The notes beneath the pieces were generated by a model, which was not told the origin of the DNA, did no database searches, and was given only the letters and a program-made list of their open reading frames with translations. A program made the position numbers and the translations under genes. This document shows positions 6,041 through 6,890 of a DNA stretch of 6,890 bases, piece by piece (within the stretch, counting starts at the first letter, position 1; every line of letters begins with the position of its first letter). The stretch spans positions 1 to 6,890 of the forward strand of contig CAYZZE010000107.1 in assembly GCA_964482845.1 (NCBI GenBank), written 5' to 3'. This DNA comes from VGPI01 sp964482845. Lineage in GTDB: Bacteria > Cloacimonadota > Cloacimonadia > Cloacimonadales > Cloacimonadaceae.

Positions 6041-6549
6041 TCAACAAACAAATGCAAGATGCAATCAATGCCCAGATCAACCGCGAATTGTATTCCGAAT
6101 ACCTCTACCTGGCGATGAGCGCCTGGTTCGCCGAGCAAAATCTCGATGGCTTTGCCAATTGGATGTACGTCCAGAGCCAGGAAGAACGCTTTCACGCCAT
6201 GAAATTCTACCACTACGTCATCGAACGCGGCGGCCAGGTCATCCTGGAACAGATCGATAAACCGCCATCCGAATTCGACAACCCGCCGATCGCTTTCGCA
6301 ATGACCCTCAAGCACGAACAATTCATCACTGATAACATCAATAAACTGATGGATCTGGCGATCTCCGTCAACGACCACGCCGCCAGAAGCTTCCTCCAAT
6401 GGTATGTGGACGAGCAGGTTGAGGAAGAAGCCAGCGCCGACAAATTACTCAAACAACTGGCTATGATCAAAGATAATGTTCATGGCATACTGATGCTGGA
6501 TCGCGAACTGGCGACGCGCACCTTTACGCCTCCGGCAGCCACCGAATAA
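6037..6549 (+). CDS. ftnA: Non-haem ferritin (FtnA type)
   Basis: Iron-storage protein that forms a 24-subunit shell, oxidises Fe(II) and stores it as a ferric mineral. It has 170 residues, close to E. coli FtnA. The ferroxidase residues fall at the same numbers as in E. coli FtnA: Glu17, Tyr24, Glu50, His53, Glu94, Gln127 and Glu130 (within NRELYSEYLY, QEERFHAMKF, KHEQF and EQVEEE). Four long helices plus the short C-terminal helix (about 146-160) are evident. The haem-binding features of bacterioferritin are not seen, and the length is wrong for Dps. The ribosome site AGGAG (6027-6031) lies inside the end of fprA, and the ATG overlaps the fprA stop, so synthesis is probably coupled: the O2-consuming enzyme and iron sequestration are made together. 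An intrinsic terminator follows 24 bases after the stop. Confidence 0.96.
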   Translation: MINKQMQDAINAQINRELYSEYLYLAMSAWFAEQNLDGFANWMYVQSQEERFHAMKFYHYVIERGGQVILEQIDKPPSEFDNPPIAFAMTLKHEQFITDNINKLMDLAISVNDHAARSFLQWYVDEQVEEEASADKLLKQLAMIKDNVHGILMLDRELATRTFTPPAATE

Positions 6550-6573
6550 ACCGAATAAGATACTTCTAAACTG

Positions 6574-6602
6574 CGGAGGGTGATCCTTGCCCTCCGTTTT
6601 TT
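6574..6602 (+). terminator. Rho-independent terminator after ferritin
   Basis: A 7-bp GC-rich perfect stem, CGGAGGG (6574-6580) with CCCTCCG (6590-6596), has a nine-base loop and is followed at once by six T residues (6597-6602). It ends the fprA-ftnA operon on the plus strand. On the other strand no T-run follows the stem, so it looks one-directional. Confidence 0.93.
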
Positions 6603-6705
6603 ATTCCGTAGAATAGGATCCCGGATCGCGCGTCCGGCGACGGATCATGCCCAATGGATCCTTATCCCATCCGCTCTGATCGTTGCTTATCCTGATTTGT
6701 ACCAA
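6603..6705. other. Non-coding spacer after the terminator
   Basis: No gene seen. GGATC recurs four times between 6617 and 6660, and a short stem (CCGGA 6621-6625 with TCCGG 6633-6637) can form, but neither resembles a known site. Together with the palindrome region to its right, the stretch 6550-6890 holds no convincing coding sequence. Confidence 0.5.
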
Positions 6706-6721
6706 GAGACCATTGCACATA
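6706..6721 (+). repeat. IS-end-like repeat, copy 2 (solitary)
   Basis: Reads GAGACCATTGCACATA, matching the terminal-repeat-like motif at 3270 except for the variable central bases. It lies 38 bases before the left arm of the large palindrome, in the same direction, and no transposase sequence follows it. It may be a decayed partner of the palindrome or a leftover end of an excised element. Confidence 0.55.
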
Positions 6722-6744
6722 ATAAGCTCACAGAGTATTGAGAT

Positions 6745-6806
6745 AGACCGCTGCACATAGGGGTATCACCGGCTTCAGCCGGTGATACCCCTATGTGCAA
6801 CGGTCT
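6745..6806. repeat. 62-base near-perfect palindrome of two inverted IS-end motifs (MITE/REP-like)
   Basis: Two 30-base arms (6745-6774 and 6777-6806) are reverse complements with one mismatch (C6751 against A6800) around a two-base centre, TC. The outer part of each arm is the AGACCNNTGCACATAG motif (6745-6760, and inverted at 6791-6806). The inner part ends CACCGGCT/AGCCGGTG. Pairing continues weakly outside the arms (ATTGA at 6737-6741 with TCAAT at 6808-6812). It could fold into a very stable hairpin or cruciform. It may be a non-autonomous miniature of the IS family seen at 3270, or a REP-like element used as an IS target. With no T-run directly after the stem it is not a standard terminator. 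An open frame reading through it on the minus strand is an artefact of the palindrome. Confidence 0.75.
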
Positions 6807-6835
6807 TTCAATGGACTTTGGCCTTGCCCAAGGAT

Positions 6836-6859
6836 TGTCAAGTCCTAAAATAGTTGACA
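6836..6859. repeat. Inverted repeat TGTCAA-N12-TTGACA near the window edge
   Basis: Perfect six-base inverted repeat, TGTCAA (6836-6841) and TTGACA (6854-6859), around an AT-rich 12-base spacer. It could be an operator, the -35 region of a gene beyond the window, or the tip of another mobile element. No -10 box is found 16-18 bases after the TTGACA, and the window ends 31 bases later, so its role cannot be decided. Confidence 0.3.
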
Positions 6860-6890
6860 CCCCGTGCCTTATTTTTTTTGTCACTAGCAC

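Noticed and set aside
5899..6399. 166-codon minus-strand open frame
   Set aside because: Antisense to the end of fprA and the ferritin gene. Its His/Asp/Val-rich composition is the usual result of reading a real gene backwards.
6745..6806. Palindrome as an intrinsic terminator
   Set aside because: No T-run follows either arm directly, the stem is far longer than usual, and a clear terminator already lies at 6574-6602.
6706..6806. CRISPR array
   Set aside because: Only two direct copies and one inverted copy of a short motif, without regular spacers or any cas gene.
6854..6882. Promoter starting at TTGACA 6854
   Set aside because: No -10-like hexamer at 16-18 bases; the region is a run of T.
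6687..6890. 67-codon minus-strand frame at the right edge
   Set aside because: It passes straight through the 62-base palindrome, so it is probably chance. It continues past the window and has no known motif.

Overview
The window looks like chromosomal DNA from an anaerobic or microaerophilic bacterium of moderate GC content. The basis is a bacterial gene layout with Shine-Dalgarno sites and overlapping stop/start codons, plus an oxygen-reducing flavodiiron protein coupled to a ferritin, a pairing typical of anaerobes. The PurK and PurE proteins read most like those of the FCB group (Bacteroidota/Cloacimonadota). That placement rests on recalled family resemblance and is low confidence.

Layout. 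(1) Positions 17-2869, minus strand: a tight purK-purE-MFS transporter cluster. PurK and PurE are the two-step N5-CAIR route of purine synthesis. The third gene is a 12-helix transporter of the oxalate/formate-antiporter-like (OFA) type. (2) Positions 2870-3412: a gene-poor stretch with one doubtful small ORF. (3) Positions 3270-3877: a genomic scar. It holds the left end of an IS5-like insertion sequence with a broken transposase N-terminus, fused directly to the last ~62 codons of a thioredoxin reductase gene that also carries a one-base frameshift. (4) Positions 3884-4738, plus strand: an intact mutM (formamidopyrimidine-DNA glycosylase) that starts six bases after the dead trxB stop, so an ancestral trxB-mutM operon is likely. 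Its zinc finger lacks one of the usual four cysteines. (5) Positions 4739-6602, plus strand: an oxygen/iron-defence operon. A regulatory region with two palindromes precedes a class A flavodiiron protein and a ferritin that overlap by four bases, closed by a clear intrinsic terminator. (6) Positions 6603-6890: non-coding, with a 62-base near-perfect palindrome built from two copies of the same end sequence that begins the IS remnant, and a third solitary copy beside it.

How the parts fit. The plus-strand genes share a theme of oxidative damage control: MutM removes oxidised purines, the flavodiiron protein removes O2 (or NO), and ferritin stores the iron that would drive Fenton chemistry. The lost thioredoxin reductase would have belonged to the same theme. 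The sequence shows no clearly novel multi-gene system. The most unusual items are the IS-end palindrome family, the trxB scar and the altered MutM zinc finger.
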